From Euryarchaeota archaeon UBA121 (GTDB taxonomy: Archaea; Thermoplasmatota; Poseidoniia; Poseidoniales; Thalassarchaeaceae), in contig DANL01000078.1 of the NCBI GenBank assembly GCA_002499865.1, forward strand, positions 1 to 11,166: a stretch of DNA of 11,166 nucleotides, in the 5' to 3' direction. How positions within the stretch are numbered: position 1 is the first letter of the stretch; every line of letters starts with the position of its first letter. The notes under the pieces are model-generated. The model was not told where the DNA came from. It searched no databases and worked only from the letters and a program-made list of their open reading frames with translations. Made by a program: the position numbers and the translations under genes. This document shows, one piece after another, positions 1 through 6,738 of the stretch.

Positions 1-852
1 GCTGCTAGTTCCCTTGGCGGTGTGATAACAGTGTTGTGCCCGGGAGGGGTTGGCAGTAACGATGCGTCGTTAATTTCAGGAGTTTCAAAGGTCATTTCAT
101 TACAGGGAGACTGCTTCTCATCATTCGATAGTGGGTCTTGGTCGACCGTCATGGCTCCGTTCTCACAGGGGATGGTCATGGCTTCTTCGTCTCCTACTGG
201 TAGAGAGCTAGGGGCTCAAATAGCATCAAAAATCGGTGCCCCTATAGTACAGGACATCACAGGAATCGAGCCTGGTTACAAGGTTACCAGATCTGTTTAT
301 TCAGGGAAAGCAGTTGAGACGTCAAATCTTACAATGCCGTGTGTAGTAACGCTAAGGCAGAATGCCTTCGAAGGGGCCTCTGGAGGAGGCAGCGCCGAGG
401 TAGTAGTCGTAGACAATTCGGCGGAAGTATCCGTTGCCGTCAAGGAAGCAATTGCTAAGGCCGGGGAGAGAATGGATGTTTCTGATGCTGAGATTGTTAT
501 TTCTGGAGGAAGGGGGATGGGTGAGCCTTCTAACTTCTCACACCTAAATGAGGTGGCTGATGTTATTGGCGCGGCCGTAGGGGCCAGTAGGGCGGCTGTC
601 GACTCATGGGACGAGATCCCGCATAGCATGCAGGTCGGCCAAACAGGAAAGACCGTCAATCCGAGCTTATACATCGCCGTAGGGATAAGTGGAGCGATCC
701 AGCATCTAGCTGGGATGCGTTCTAGTAAGTATATCGTGGCAATCAATAAGGACCCGGATGCACCAATCTTTGGAGTAGCAGACTATGGGATTGTTGCCAA
801 TTGGGAGGATGCCCTGCCTGCGTTAAAAGAAGAGCTTGGCAAGCTTAGCTAA
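1..852 (+). CDS. etfA: Electron transfer flavoprotein, alpha subunit (5' end outside window)
   Basis: The reading frame is open at the left edge and ends with TAA at 850-852; 283 codons are visible. ETF-alpha binds FAD and, with ETF-beta, carries electrons from acyl-CoA and related dehydrogenases to the respiratory chain. The C-terminal FAD domain is unmistakable: an SGGRGMGE stretch, GAAVGASRAAVD, HSMQVGQTGK, then AVGISGAIQHLAGM and INKDPDAPIF, all family signatures in the expected order. The visible start (LGG followed by a hydrophobic strand) matches the early part of the N-terminal domain, so probably only a few tens of residues are missing. The GTG at 22 is internal and not the start. 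By family habit etfB should lie just upstream, but it is not visible. The stop codon interlocks with that of the convergent propeller gene. Confidence 0.95.
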   Translation, partial: AASSLGGVITVLCPGGVGSNDASLISGVSKVISLQGDCFSSFDSGSWSTVMAPFSQGMVMASSSPTGRELGAQIASKIGAPIVQDITGIEPGYKVTRSVYSGKAVETSNLTMPCVVTLRQNAFEGASGGGSAEVVVVDNSAEVSVAVKEAIAKAGERMDVSDAEIVISGGRGMGEPSNFSHLNEVADVIGAAVGASRAAVDSWDEIPHSMQVGQTGKTVNPSLYIAVGISGAIQHLAGMRSSKYIVAINKDPDAPIFGVADYGIVANWEDALPALKEELGKLS

Positions 853-2363
853 ACCACTCTAACAGTCATTTTAGATATCGATTTAGCTCCCTTGTTGTCG
901 ACTACAGATAATGAGAAAGAGTGTACTCCTTGTGAGAGCCTTACCTTGATTACAGGGGCGTCACCCAGTACTCTTCCTGTCTCTGATATCCAAGACCATG
1001 AAACTATTTCTCCATCTGGGTCATAAGATTTTGAGCCGTCTAGGATTACATCGGCCTTGAGATCATCATTGGAAATTACTGTAATGTCATCGCCGGCATC
1101 GGCCACGGGTGGCAAGTTGATAGAAGAAGCAGATCTAGATAGTGTTTCCAGTATGTCTTCGTCGTCACTGAGTTCAGTCATTGACACCTCCAGTGATTGG
1201 TTGATATCTCGGATTATCGAGTCTATCTGATTTATACTGTTTCTTTCTGCGGCTTTTGCAATCTCATTTTCTGATGGCATTCCTGAGAAAGATTTGTCAC
1301 TTAAATCACTTATTTGAGAGTTTTTGGCATCATAGTTTTCTTCGTAATGAATCTCATTATCGGGACCTATGAGAGATATTAAACTACCACTTCCCGAACT
1401 ATTTTTGTCACCGACTAGAGCGATTATTCCTTGACCGAGTAAGAGTATTTTCGAAATTATTGTTGGATGTTCGAAAATCCATTTCTCGATTCCTTCGGGA
1501 CTTATTCTTCTCGCATAAAACCAACTGGATACCAAAATATCTCCATCCCATATTCTCAGATCTGTTATCGAATAACCAAGATTACTTAGTAAAGTTAGAT
1601 CCTTTCCTCTCTCTATCCATAGTAATTCTCCCTCAAAACAACCTACGTAATAGCCATCCCCACTAGCTTGAATACATGTAGCCCTAGATGGTATCTCGAC
1701 TACTTCCAGTAATCCCTCTCTGACATGCCAAAATTCCAATCTATTGACTGGCCTGTCATCAATAACAGCTCCAAGTGATTCTCGGGAAACTATGAATCTC
1801 CCTTCAACGATGGGCGATATATTAGTAATCATCTCTATATCGTCTTTAGCCGGAGGAGATGATTTTAGCATCTCCAAATCATTATTGAAAACTGTCATCT
1901 TTCCTTCGTCGGTAGCGACGACTATCTGGTCATGGTCATCGGAAATACGGATTATGGTCGTATCTCCAAGATTGACGGAGGCCCTCTTGTCGCCCTGTTT
2001 GTCAATAGATATTATATCGCCATCTTCCGTAGATAGGAGGATAAGTTTCTCCGATATGCAAATCCCATTGCATTTGACCCCAGAGAGAATTTTTTTCTCG
2101 CTATTTTCAGATATTAGAATTACATCGCCCTTGGAAGATGAGACAGTCAATAATGGCCCCTGTGAGTCGCTTGCGACAATATTTTCAGATATTTGATTAC
2201 TTGAAATTTTTATCCCTTCCCGATTGAAAGAGTCCATGCTTCCGTTCTCTGACAGGACGATGAATCCGTCACCCATGGCATAACTTTCTAGGATCGAGTA
2301 GTCAACATCAACTTCGGCAGTAGCCACAATAGTGGATATCACATTCTTAGGGGAGGGGGGCAC
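849..2363 (-). CDS. Beta-propeller (PQQ/WD-like) protein with C-terminal PKD domain
   Basis: A 504-residue protein of unknown specific role. Residues about 20-345 consist of recurring beta-strand units of the type 'GDGFIVLSENG', 'DGDIISIDKQG', 'DEGKMTVFNND' and 'FEGELLWIERG', suggesting roughly seven or eight propeller blades. Residues about 360-412 are a polar, probably helical linker. Residues about 418-504 form a PKD domain, shown by PPVADAG, the SKSYDPDGEIVSWSW motif and a closing 'SLSVVDNKGA' strand pair. No signal peptide, lipobox or membrane segment is visible, which is odd because PKD domains are usually extracellular. The start is GTG at 2363, with no clear Shine-Dalgarno; ATG at 2276 (residue 30) is the main alternative but would remove part of the first blade. 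The gene follows purF by 20 bases and is visibly richer in A+T than its neighbours. A binding or scaffold role is only inferred. Confidence 0.8.
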   Translation of the reverse strand: MPPSPKNVISTIVATAEVDVDYSILESYAMGDGFIVLSENGSMDSFNREGIKISSNQISENIVASDSQGPLLTVSSSKGDVILISENSEKKILSGVKCNGICISEKLILLSTEDGDIISIDKQGDKRASVNLGDTTIIRISDDHDQIVVATDEGKMTVFNNDLEMLKSSPPAKDDIEMITNISPIVEGRFIVSRESLGAVIDDRPVNRLEFWHVREGLLEVVEIPSRATCIQASGDGYYVGCFEGELLWIERGKDLTLLSNLGYSITDLRIWDGDILVSSWFYARRISPEGIEKWIFEHPTIISKILLLGQGIIALVGDKNSSGSGSLISLIGPDNEIHYEENYDAKNSQISDLSDKSFSGMPSENEIAKAAERNSINQIDSIIRDINQSLEVSMTELSDDEDILETLSRSASSINLPPVADAGDDITVISNDDLKADVILDGSKSYDPDGEIVSWSWISETGRVLGDAPVIKVRLSQGVHSFSLSVVDNKGAKSISKMTVRVV

Positions 2364-2380
2364 GTGCTTGATGTTGACTA
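2299..2380. repeat. 13-bp perfect inverted repeat around the propeller-gene start
   Basis: TAGTCAACATCAA at 2299-2311 is exactly mirrored by TTGATGTTGACTA at 2368-2380, with 56 bases between. On the minus strand the first arm lies directly after the purF stop (2384-2386) and the second lies within codons for the VDVDY segment of the propeller protein; the GTG start at 2363 sits in the loop. It could fold in RNA and affect translation of the second gene or processing after purF. Function is unproven. Confidence 0.55.
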
Positions 2381-2383
2381 TTG

Positions 2384-3886
2384 TCAGATTGAAGCGGACC
2401 CCTTGGCCTTATCACTTCGGATCTTCTCGATTCTGTCCAAGTACTCATCACTAATTCCGCCTGTCACGTATACGCCATCGAAGCACGAGCAGTCAAAGTT
2501 TGAAAATTCTGTATCGGCATCACCTTTGCATGCACTGACCAGATCTTCTAGATTCTGATAGATCATCCAATCTGCCCCGATTGCATCAGAGATTTCGCCT
2601 ATGGTCCTCCCATGCGCAACATACTCAGACTTGGCTGGCATATCTATGCCATACACGTTCGGATGGACAATCGGGGGAGAGCAAGAGGCGAAGTATACCC
2701 TCTTCGCACCAGCCTCCCTGGCCATTGCCACTATCCTCCTGGAAGTATTGCCTCTCACAACACTATCGTCAACGATTAAAACTACCTTGTCAGAAAATTC
2801 TTCCTCTATGGTATTCAGCTTCTTCCTCACTGAATCCTTCCTAACATTCTGACCTGGCATTATGAATGTCCTCCCTATGTATCTGTTCTTCACGAATCCC
2901 TCCCTGTATGGCACCTCCATTACTCTAGCAAGCTCTAAAGCGGCAATTCTTCCGCTATCTGGAACGGCTATCACTGACTGAATTCCATGGTCGGGGAATT
3001 CTTTTGAGATTCTCTCTGCCAAGAATGCGCCCATTCTGATTCTTGACGAGTGAACGGATACGCCATCCAAAACGGAGTCCGGCCTAGCGAAATAGACGTG
3101 CTCAAAAATACACGGGCTATGAAGTACATCACTGGAGCATTGCTTGGACGAGAGTGCTCCATCCATCCTCGCCACAATGGCCTCTCCAGGTGAGACATCT
3201 CCGTCATGATTGAATCCAAGAGTATTGCAAACTACGCTTTCAGAAGCGAAAACACGCTCCGTAAATCCATTGACGACCCTGCTCCCTATCGAGAGAGGCC
3301 GAATGCCATTTGGATCCCTGAAAGCGACGATCCCCCAGCCTGTGATTAGTGCTACGACACTGTAGCTACCCTCGGCCCTAAGATGGAGCCTTTCCACTGC
3401 TCTGAAAATATCCTCATCAGAAAGAGACTCCAGCCCCCCCGGCCTGCCATTTAGTGAACGCTGGATTTCCGCGGCGAAGAGATTCAGTAGCGCCTCGGAA
3501 TCGGAGCTTGTGTTTATCCTCCTATGGTCGTACTCTAGCAGACCTGAAATAATATCATTAGTATTGTTCAGATTGCCATTATGAGCTAGACTAACCCCGA
3601 ATGGGGTGTTTGTGTAAAACGGTTGAGCCTCTGCTACTGAGCTAGATCCGGCGGTGGGATACCTGACATGACCGATTCCCATAGAACCAGTCAGGGACTG
3701 GGAGTGCTTTGACCTGAAGACATCCCTGACCAGTCCATTGGCCCTCCTATGGGATATATTCTCTGAATCGCTAGTAACTATTCCTGCCGCGTCTTGGCCC
3801 CTGTGCTGAAGAACCAACAAGCCATCATATAGAGACTGAGCTACCTGAGATTCAGGATTTGATAAAATTCCGATGATCCCGCACAT
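2384..3886 (-). CDS. purF: Amidophosphoribosyltransferase (glutamine PRPP amidotransferase)
   Basis: Catalyses the first committed step of purine synthesis: PRPP plus glutamine gives 5-phosphoribosylamine, glutamate and pyrophosphate. The protein begins MCGI, so Cys2 becomes the N-terminal nucleophile after Met removal and there is no propeptide. The glutaminase domain shows HVRYPT with Arg75, HNGNL with Asn103-Gly104, and Asp129. The phosphoribosyltransferase domain has the PRPP loop VLIVDDSVVRGNT at 369-381 and the GFVKNRYIGRTFIMP block. The length, 500 residues, is normal. The C-terminal half resembles the E. coli type: the position that holds an Fe-S cysteine in the B. subtilis type is Asn410 (HPNVYGID), so an iron-sulfur cluster is unlikely even though Cys466 and Cys468 are present. 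A GAGGA motif lies about 12 bases upstream of ATG 3886, a rather long spacing. L37e precedes it by 48 bases, a pairing seen in other archaea. Confidence 0.96.
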   Translation of the reverse strand: MCGIIGILSNPESQVAQSLYDGLLVLQHRGQDAAGIVTSDSENISHRRANGLVRDVFRSKHSQSLTGSMGIGHVRYPTAGSSSVAEAQPFYTNTPFGVSLAHNGNLNNTNDIISGLLEYDHRRINTSSDSEALLNLFAAEIQRSLNGRPGGLESLSDEDIFRAVERLHLRAEGSYSVVALITGWGIVAFRDPNGIRPLSIGSRVVNGFTERVFASESVVCNTLGFNHDGDVSPGEAIVARMDGALSSKQCSSDVLHSPCIFEHVYFARPDSVLDGVSVHSSRIRMGAFLAERISKEFPDHGIQSVIAVPDSGRIAALELARVMEVPYREGFVKNRYIGRTFIMPGQNVRKDSVRKKLNTIEEEFSDKVVLIVDDSVVRGNTSRRIVAMAREAGAKRVYFASCSPPIVHPNVYGIDMPAKSEYVAHGRTIGEISDAIGADWMIYQNLEDLVSACKGDADTEFSNFDCSCFDGVYVTGGISDEYLDRIEKIRSDKAKGSASI

Positions 3887-3934
3887 CGGCTACCAAACGC
3901 TCCTCAGCGATTAGGGACTTAGCACTTTCCGAAG

Positions 3935-4117
3935 CTACTTGCTACCCATGGTGCGATTTCTCTTGCTCCATCTGTACTTTCTGAGCTTGGCCGTTTGACC
4001 GTATCCGCAACTCGAGCAGATTCCCTTGGTCTTGTGAAAAGAATGCTTTCCGCACCTCCTACACCTGATGTGTGTAGACTTCTGCCTTTTTCCCATACTT
4101 GGAGTACCCTTTGACAT
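3935..4117 (-). CDS. rpl37e: Large ribosomal subunit protein L37e (eL37)
   Basis: A 60-residue zinc-binding protein of the large ribosomal subunit. Family features are the N-terminal SKGTPSMGKR, a zinc finger with Cys19-x2-Cys22 and Cys34-x2-Cys37, and the basic block LRKYRWSKRNR. All four ligands are present. I place the start at ATG 4117 because AGGTG (4124-4128) lies six bases upstream and the family begins near M-S/T-K-G-T-P; the GTG at 4126 would add three residues but overlaps that Shine-Dalgarno. The gene precedes purF on the same strand. In many archaea an Lsm gene lies just upstream of L37e, but here that slot is taken by two membrane-protein genes. Confidence 0.95.
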   Translation of the reverse strand: MSKGTPSMGKRQKSTHIRCRRCGKHSFHKTKGICSSCGYGQTAKLRKYRWSKRNRTMGSK

Positions 4118-4123
4118 ACGCAC

Positions 4124-4128
4124 CACCT
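4124..4128 (-). promoter_or_regulatory. Shine-Dalgarno of rpl37e
   Basis: AGGTG on the minus strand, six bases before ATG 4117. It decides the start: the upstream GTG at 4126 falls inside the ribosome-binding motif itself. Confidence 0.65.
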
Positions 4129-4199
4129 ATTGGACGGCGTTGCGACCGGAATGGGTGTTATCAGCGTTACCCTCCGAGCTGGGAGTAATTGAGATGGGC

Positions 4200-4511
4200 T
4201 CAATTGAGATCTATCTCGCTGGTACTTATGGAAACCTTCGCTAGAATAATAAAAATAGCCAAGTAAATCAGCGGGGAGATTCCTAGAATTGCTATGATTG
4301 ATTCAGAGACTGAAACTCTCATTGAATCTAAGAACGTAAGATTGCTATTGATTAGCGATGACGCGAAAATTCCTGTCAACATTACTGCCAGAGATGAGAT
4401 AATCAATGGGATAGGATTGTGAAATGGATGATAGGCTGCCTTCAGATGAATAATGATGGCCATCGATGAGAGAACAATTGTCCCAAAAAATACCGTAAGA
4501 AAATCACTCAT
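4200..4511 (-). CDS. Small three-helix membrane protein, unknown function
   Basis: I do not recognise this 103-residue protein. It has three hydrophobic stretches long enough to cross the membrane, at about residues 3-23, 34-56 and 70-92, joined by short polar loops (HLKAAYHPFHNP and NSNLTFLDSMRVS), and no soluble domain. ATG 4511 overlaps the end of the upstream membrane-protein gene by eight bases and has GGAGGGG (4519-4525) seven bases upstream, so start and translational coupling are well supported. It is rich in Ile, Leu and Ser. The coupling suggests it works with the 182-residue partner. Their position upstream of L37e and purF may reflect shared transcription only. Confidence 0.75.
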   Translation of the reverse strand: MSDFLTVFFGTIVLSSMAIIIHLKAAYHPFHNPIPLIISSLAVMLTGIFASSLINSNLTFLDSMRVSVSESIIAILGISPLIYLAIFIILAKVSISTSEIDLN

Positions 4512-5052
4512 CAGCAGGCCCCTCCATTTGGCTTAGATGCGAAGATAAGATTGCAGATACATGTTTAATCTCGTCTTCATCGAGTGGTTCGGTTACCCCA
4601 TCTCCAGACGATAGTGACTCAGTGAACCTTACAGCGAGAAGATGGAGAATGACAGTGATTAGAATTCCAAGTAATGCGGAAATTCCTAGTATGATGCTAT
4701 CTGCTTCTAAAGGCCGGTTTACGAAAATCGAATAGCCTGCAAACAGAACGAGTGCCCAGCCTAAGATTAGGCGTGTTTTGTTTGTGACATAGTATATGGG
4801 CGCCCCCGAAGCAACAAGAATGAATCCAACCAGAGCCGGGGCCAACCATTCTAGTGTGGCTAGCATTTCATCAGAGGCTCTGGATTCGGCAACGAGAAGT
4901 CCATCTGGGGGATAGATCGTCAGTAAAAGGCCTACAAGGAACAATGGTGCCCCCAATTTTGATCTTCTAAATGCAGGCCCCATCCTGGCCATTGAGTATC
5001 CAGAAACCAACAAGGCGAGGCCCAGCCACCATTGCAACCACCAGTCCGTCAC
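4504..5052 (-). CDS. Five-helix membrane protein, unknown function
   Basis: I do not recognise this 182-residue protein. Five probable membrane helices lie at about residues 4-20, 34-50, 66-89, 93-111 and 117-141, followed by an acidic, Ser-rich soluble tail (142-182) with a short helical stretch around EIKHVSAILSSHLSQ. The N-terminus is tryptophan-rich (TDWWLQWW). The start is GTG at 5052 and no good Shine-Dalgarno is visible; ATG at 4992 (residue 21) is the first in-frame ATG but would remove the first helix. It is the first gene of the leftward run, facing the L44e operon across a 144-base spacer, and overlaps the next membrane-protein gene. No catalytic or transporter motif is visible. 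Confidence 0.72.
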   Translation of the reverse strand: MTDWWLQWWLGLALLVSGYSMARMGPAFRRSKLGAPLFLVGLLLTIYPPDGLLVAESRASDEMLATLEWLAPALVGFILVASGAPIYYVTNKTRLILGWALVLFAGYSIFVNRPLEADSIILGISALLGILITVILHLLAVRFTESLSSGDGVTEPLDEDEIKHVSAILSSHLSQMEGPADE

Positions 5053-5140
5053 AGGGCATCGGAGAGTAAGGCGATTATTGTTGATTTTGCTTCGAAGTGG
5101 GTTGGTTCGGCAAACTGTTCTAAGTAATTCTCTCGATAGA

Positions 5141-5152
5141 CTTCATAAACAT
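5141..5152. promoter_or_regulatory. Candidate TATA-like element in the divergent spacer
   Basis: The 144-base spacer at 5053-5196 must hold the promoter of the rightward L44e operon and may hold that of the leftward run. CTTCATAAACAT is the most TATA-like stretch and could read either way. It lies about 45 bases before the L44e start, leaving room for a start site and a short leader. No clear BRE is visible, so this is tentative. Confidence 0.25.
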
Positions 5153-5184
5153 GCCATCGGTCGCCGGCCTCGCTACTAAGCATT

Positions 5185-5190
5185 GAGGTG
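5185..5190 (+). promoter_or_regulatory. Shine-Dalgarno of rpl44e
   Basis: GAGGTG with a six-base gap to ATG 5197. It favours that start over the ATG at 5206, three codons later. Confidence 0.7.
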
Positions 5191-5196
5191 CAGTAA

Positions 5197-5478
5197 ATGG
5201 TGAAGATGCCGAGGAAGGTCAAGCGCTACAGCCCCGCTGCTGGTAAGCACACCGAGCATACTGTGGAGCGTGTCAAGAAGAGGCGCGCCAGTGAGCTTAA
5301 GTGGGGACAGAGAAGATTCAGGAAGGTTACTTCTGGTTACCGAGGTTTCCCGAGGCCGAAGCCTTCAGGGGAGAAGCCTACCAAGAGGGTCAACCTAGTC
5401 TACAGGTGTAGTGAGACTGGAAAGGCTCATTCACCCAGGGGAAAGAGGGCGAGAAAGTTCGAGCTAGTAGATAAGTGA
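5197..5478 (+). CDS. rpl44e: Large ribosomal subunit protein L44e (eL42), reduced zinc site
   Basis: A 93-residue ribosomal protein that lies near the E site of the large subunit. The core is highly characteristic: SELKWGQRRFRKVTSGYRGF, then PRPKPSGEKPTK, then GKAH and RARKFELVDK. The start at 5197 has a well-spaced GAGGTG. Unusually, the zinc ligands are mostly lost. The family has a Cys-x2-Cys near residue 12 and another near 71. Here the first pair reads SPAA (Ser12, Ala15) and the second CSET (Cys71, Thr74), so one of four ligands remains and zinc binding is improbable. The rest of the protein is intact, and the gene heads a conserved archaeal cluster, so it is expected to be functional. 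Confidence 0.95.
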   Translation: MVKMPRKVKRYSPAAGKHTEHTVERVKKRRASELKWGQRRFRKVTSGYRGFPRPKPSGEKPTKRVNLVYRCSETGKAHSPRGKRARKFELVDK

Positions 5479-5487
5479 GGAATAACA

Positions 5488-5658
5488 ATGTCTGGAAAGT
5501 TTCTGAAGATTAGCTGTCGCGACTGTGGCGCGGAGGCGATTGTTTTCGATAGGGCATCGACAGAGATTTCTTGCTCAGTATGCGGGTCTACTCTTGCCAT
5601 CCCCAAAGGTGGGAAGTCGGATCTTTCGGGAAGTACCATTGTTGATGTCCTCGAATGA
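5488..5658 (+). CDS. rps27e: Small ribosomal subunit protein S27e (eS27)
   Basis: A 56-residue zinc-ribbon protein of the small ribosomal subunit, read ATG 5488 to TGA 5656-5658. It shows Cys10-x2-Cys13 and Cys29-x2-Cys32 with the family spacing, the conserved FLKISC opening, VFDRAST between the cysteine pairs, and the ending GSTIVDVLE. GTGAGG lies seven bases before the start and overlaps the L44e stop, so translation of the two is likely coupled. It sits between L44e and aIF2-alpha, the standard archaeal order. The length is normal to slightly short for archaeal members. Confidence 0.95.
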   Translation: MSGKFLKISCRDCGAEAIVFDRASTEISCSVCGSTLAIPKGGKSDLSGSTIVDVLE

Positions 5659-5664
5659 AGGGGG
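5658..5664 (+). promoter_or_regulatory. Shine-Dalgarno of the aIF2-alpha gene
   Basis: AAGGGGG, seven bases before ATG 5672 and beginning at the last base of the S27e stop. It fixes the start at 5672; earlier in-frame ATGs (5525, 5645) lie within the S27e gene. Confidence 0.7.
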
Positions 5665-5671
5665 CAAAAAA

Positions 5672-6460
5672 ATGGCGAATACCGAAGAAGAATGGCCGGA
5701 AGAGGGAGATCTTCTAATCTGCACTGTCAAGGACATTAAGCAGAATGGGGCATACTTGAGTCTGGACTCATATGACGGACGAGAGGGTTTCGTCTTCGTA
5801 GGCGAGATTGCCGCTGGTTGGGTACGAAACATCAGGGCCCACGTTAGGGAGGGCCAGAGGGTTGTAGCCAAAGTAATCCAAGTCAAGAAAGACAGAAAGA
5901 GAGTTGAGTTGTCCCTGAAAAGCGTCTCAGAAGAGCGTAGAAGAGATACAGTCCAGGCCTGGAAAAATGAGGAGCGCGCGATTCAGATAATGAGGGTGGC
6001 CTCGGAAAGAATCGGGTGGGATGATAAGATGAGAGATGATATCTCCAATCAGATGACCGAGGCTTTTGGAACTCTATACGGGGCGCTTGAGGAATGTGCG
6101 ATTAGTGAAACCGCGCTAATTGACGCTGGTTTCGAAGGAGATTGGACAGAAGTTGTAACTAATCTGGCCATGGAAAATATAATTCCACCTTTTGTTGAGA
6201 TCAGAGGAGTATTTGAGATTCAGGTCTGGGGCGAAGAAGGGGTCTATGCCATCAGAGATGCCCTTGTGGAAGCTGAGTCATGTGCTGAAGGACTTGAAGA
6301 TGTTACTCTAACCTGTCACTACGATGGAGCTCCGAGCTATCGGGTTGACATTAGAGCACCTGACTATCAAGCGGCGGAGTCCGTATGGGTTTCTGCAGTC
6401 AAAGCGGTAGAGAGTAGCATGTCATCGGTAGATGGTTCACTGTCCATAGAACGGTCTTAG
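5672..6460 (+). CDS. eif2a: Translation initiation factor aIF2, alpha subunit
   Basis: A 262-residue alpha subunit of the heterotrimeric factor that brings initiator Met-tRNA to the small ribosomal subunit. Residues about 10-84 are an S1/OB domain (GDLLICTVKDIKQNGAYL, GREGFVFVGEI, GWVRNIRAHVREGQRVVAKV, LSLKSV). Residues about 86-170 are the helical domain, starting with the conserved ERRRDTVQAWKNEERA. Residues about 172-262 are the alpha/beta C-terminal domain that contacts the gamma subunit. The length is normal for archaea. The start is set by the Shine-Dalgarno at 5658-5664 and by the family N-terminus. It lies 13 bases after S27e and 59 bases before Nop10, all on the same strand. Confidence 0.96.
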   Translation: MANTEEEWPEEGDLLICTVKDIKQNGAYLSLDSYDGREGFVFVGEIAAGWVRNIRAHVREGQRVVAKVIQVKKDRKRVELSLKSVSEERRRDTVQAWKNEERAIQIMRVASERIGWDDKMRDDISNQMTEAFGTLYGALEECAISETALIDAGFEGDWTEVVTNLAMENIIPPFVEIRGVFEIQVWGEEGVYAIRDALVEAESCAEGLEDVTLTCHYDGAPSYRVDIRAPDYQAAESVWVSAVKAVESSMSSVDGSLSIERS

Positions 6461-6519
6461 GGCTCAAAGACACCCGCATGGTTCATTGACCATTAGACGC
6501 CGCTAGTCGTTTGAGGACT

Positions 6520-6738
6520 ATGGTCAGATCGAAGTTACAATACTGCAAGGCATGTGATTTGTACGGCCTTGGGCCCAAATGTAAGGAATGTGGCGAGATG
6601 ATGGTTTCGTCCGCCCCGCTGAAGTATTCACCTGAAGACCCCCAGGGAAAGAGGCGTAGGGAGAGGGAGCAAGCAGGCAGTGAAGATTGGGTAGACTCTC
6701 TGCCTTCGCCATCTGATGGAGGGAGGAATGATGAGTAG
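6520..6738 (+). CDS. nop10: H/ACA ribonucleoprotein component Nop10, with acidic C-terminal tail
   Basis: Nop10 is the small zinc-binding subunit of the H/ACA particle that, with Cbf5, Gar1 and L7Ae, makes pseudouridine in rRNA under guide RNAs. The zinc site is complete (Cys9-x2-Cys12, Cys21-x2-Cys24) and followed by the diagnostic LKYSPEDPQGKRRRERE. I start at ATG 6520; GAGG precedes it by only three bases. TTG 6511 is an in-frame alternative adding three residues. At 72 residues the protein is longer than the usual 55-60 because of a polar, acidic tail (SEDWVDSLPSPSDGGRNDE) beyond the Cbf5-binding helix. Its 3' end encodes the Shine-Dalgarno of the next gene and overlaps it by eight bases. 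Confidence 0.92.
   Translation: MVRSKLQYCKACDLYGLGPKCKECGEMMVSSAPLKYSPEDPQGKRRREREQAGSEDWVDSLPSPSDGGRNDE

Noticed and set aside
297..746. 149-codon minus-strand frame opposite etfA
   Set aside because: It lies wholly inside a strongly conserved gene and its translation shows no recognisable domain.
1744..2196. 150-codon plus-strand frame opposite the propeller gene
   Set aside because: Its Ser/Ile-rich composition is typical of an antisense shadow, and the minus strand encodes coherent propeller blades.
3919..4203. 94-codon minus-strand frame over L37e
   Set aside because: Frame-shifted shadow of L37e, which has all four zinc cysteines in the other frame.
5053..5196. Riboswitch or small RNA in the divergent spacer
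   Set aside because: No convincing conserved stem or known motif was visible in these 144 bases; only a weak TATA-like element is noted.
5525..5671. Upstream in-frame starts of the aIF2-alpha gene (5525, 5645)
   Set aside because: This stretch is the S27e gene in another frame. The S1 domain and a strong Shine-Dalgarno point to ATG 5672.
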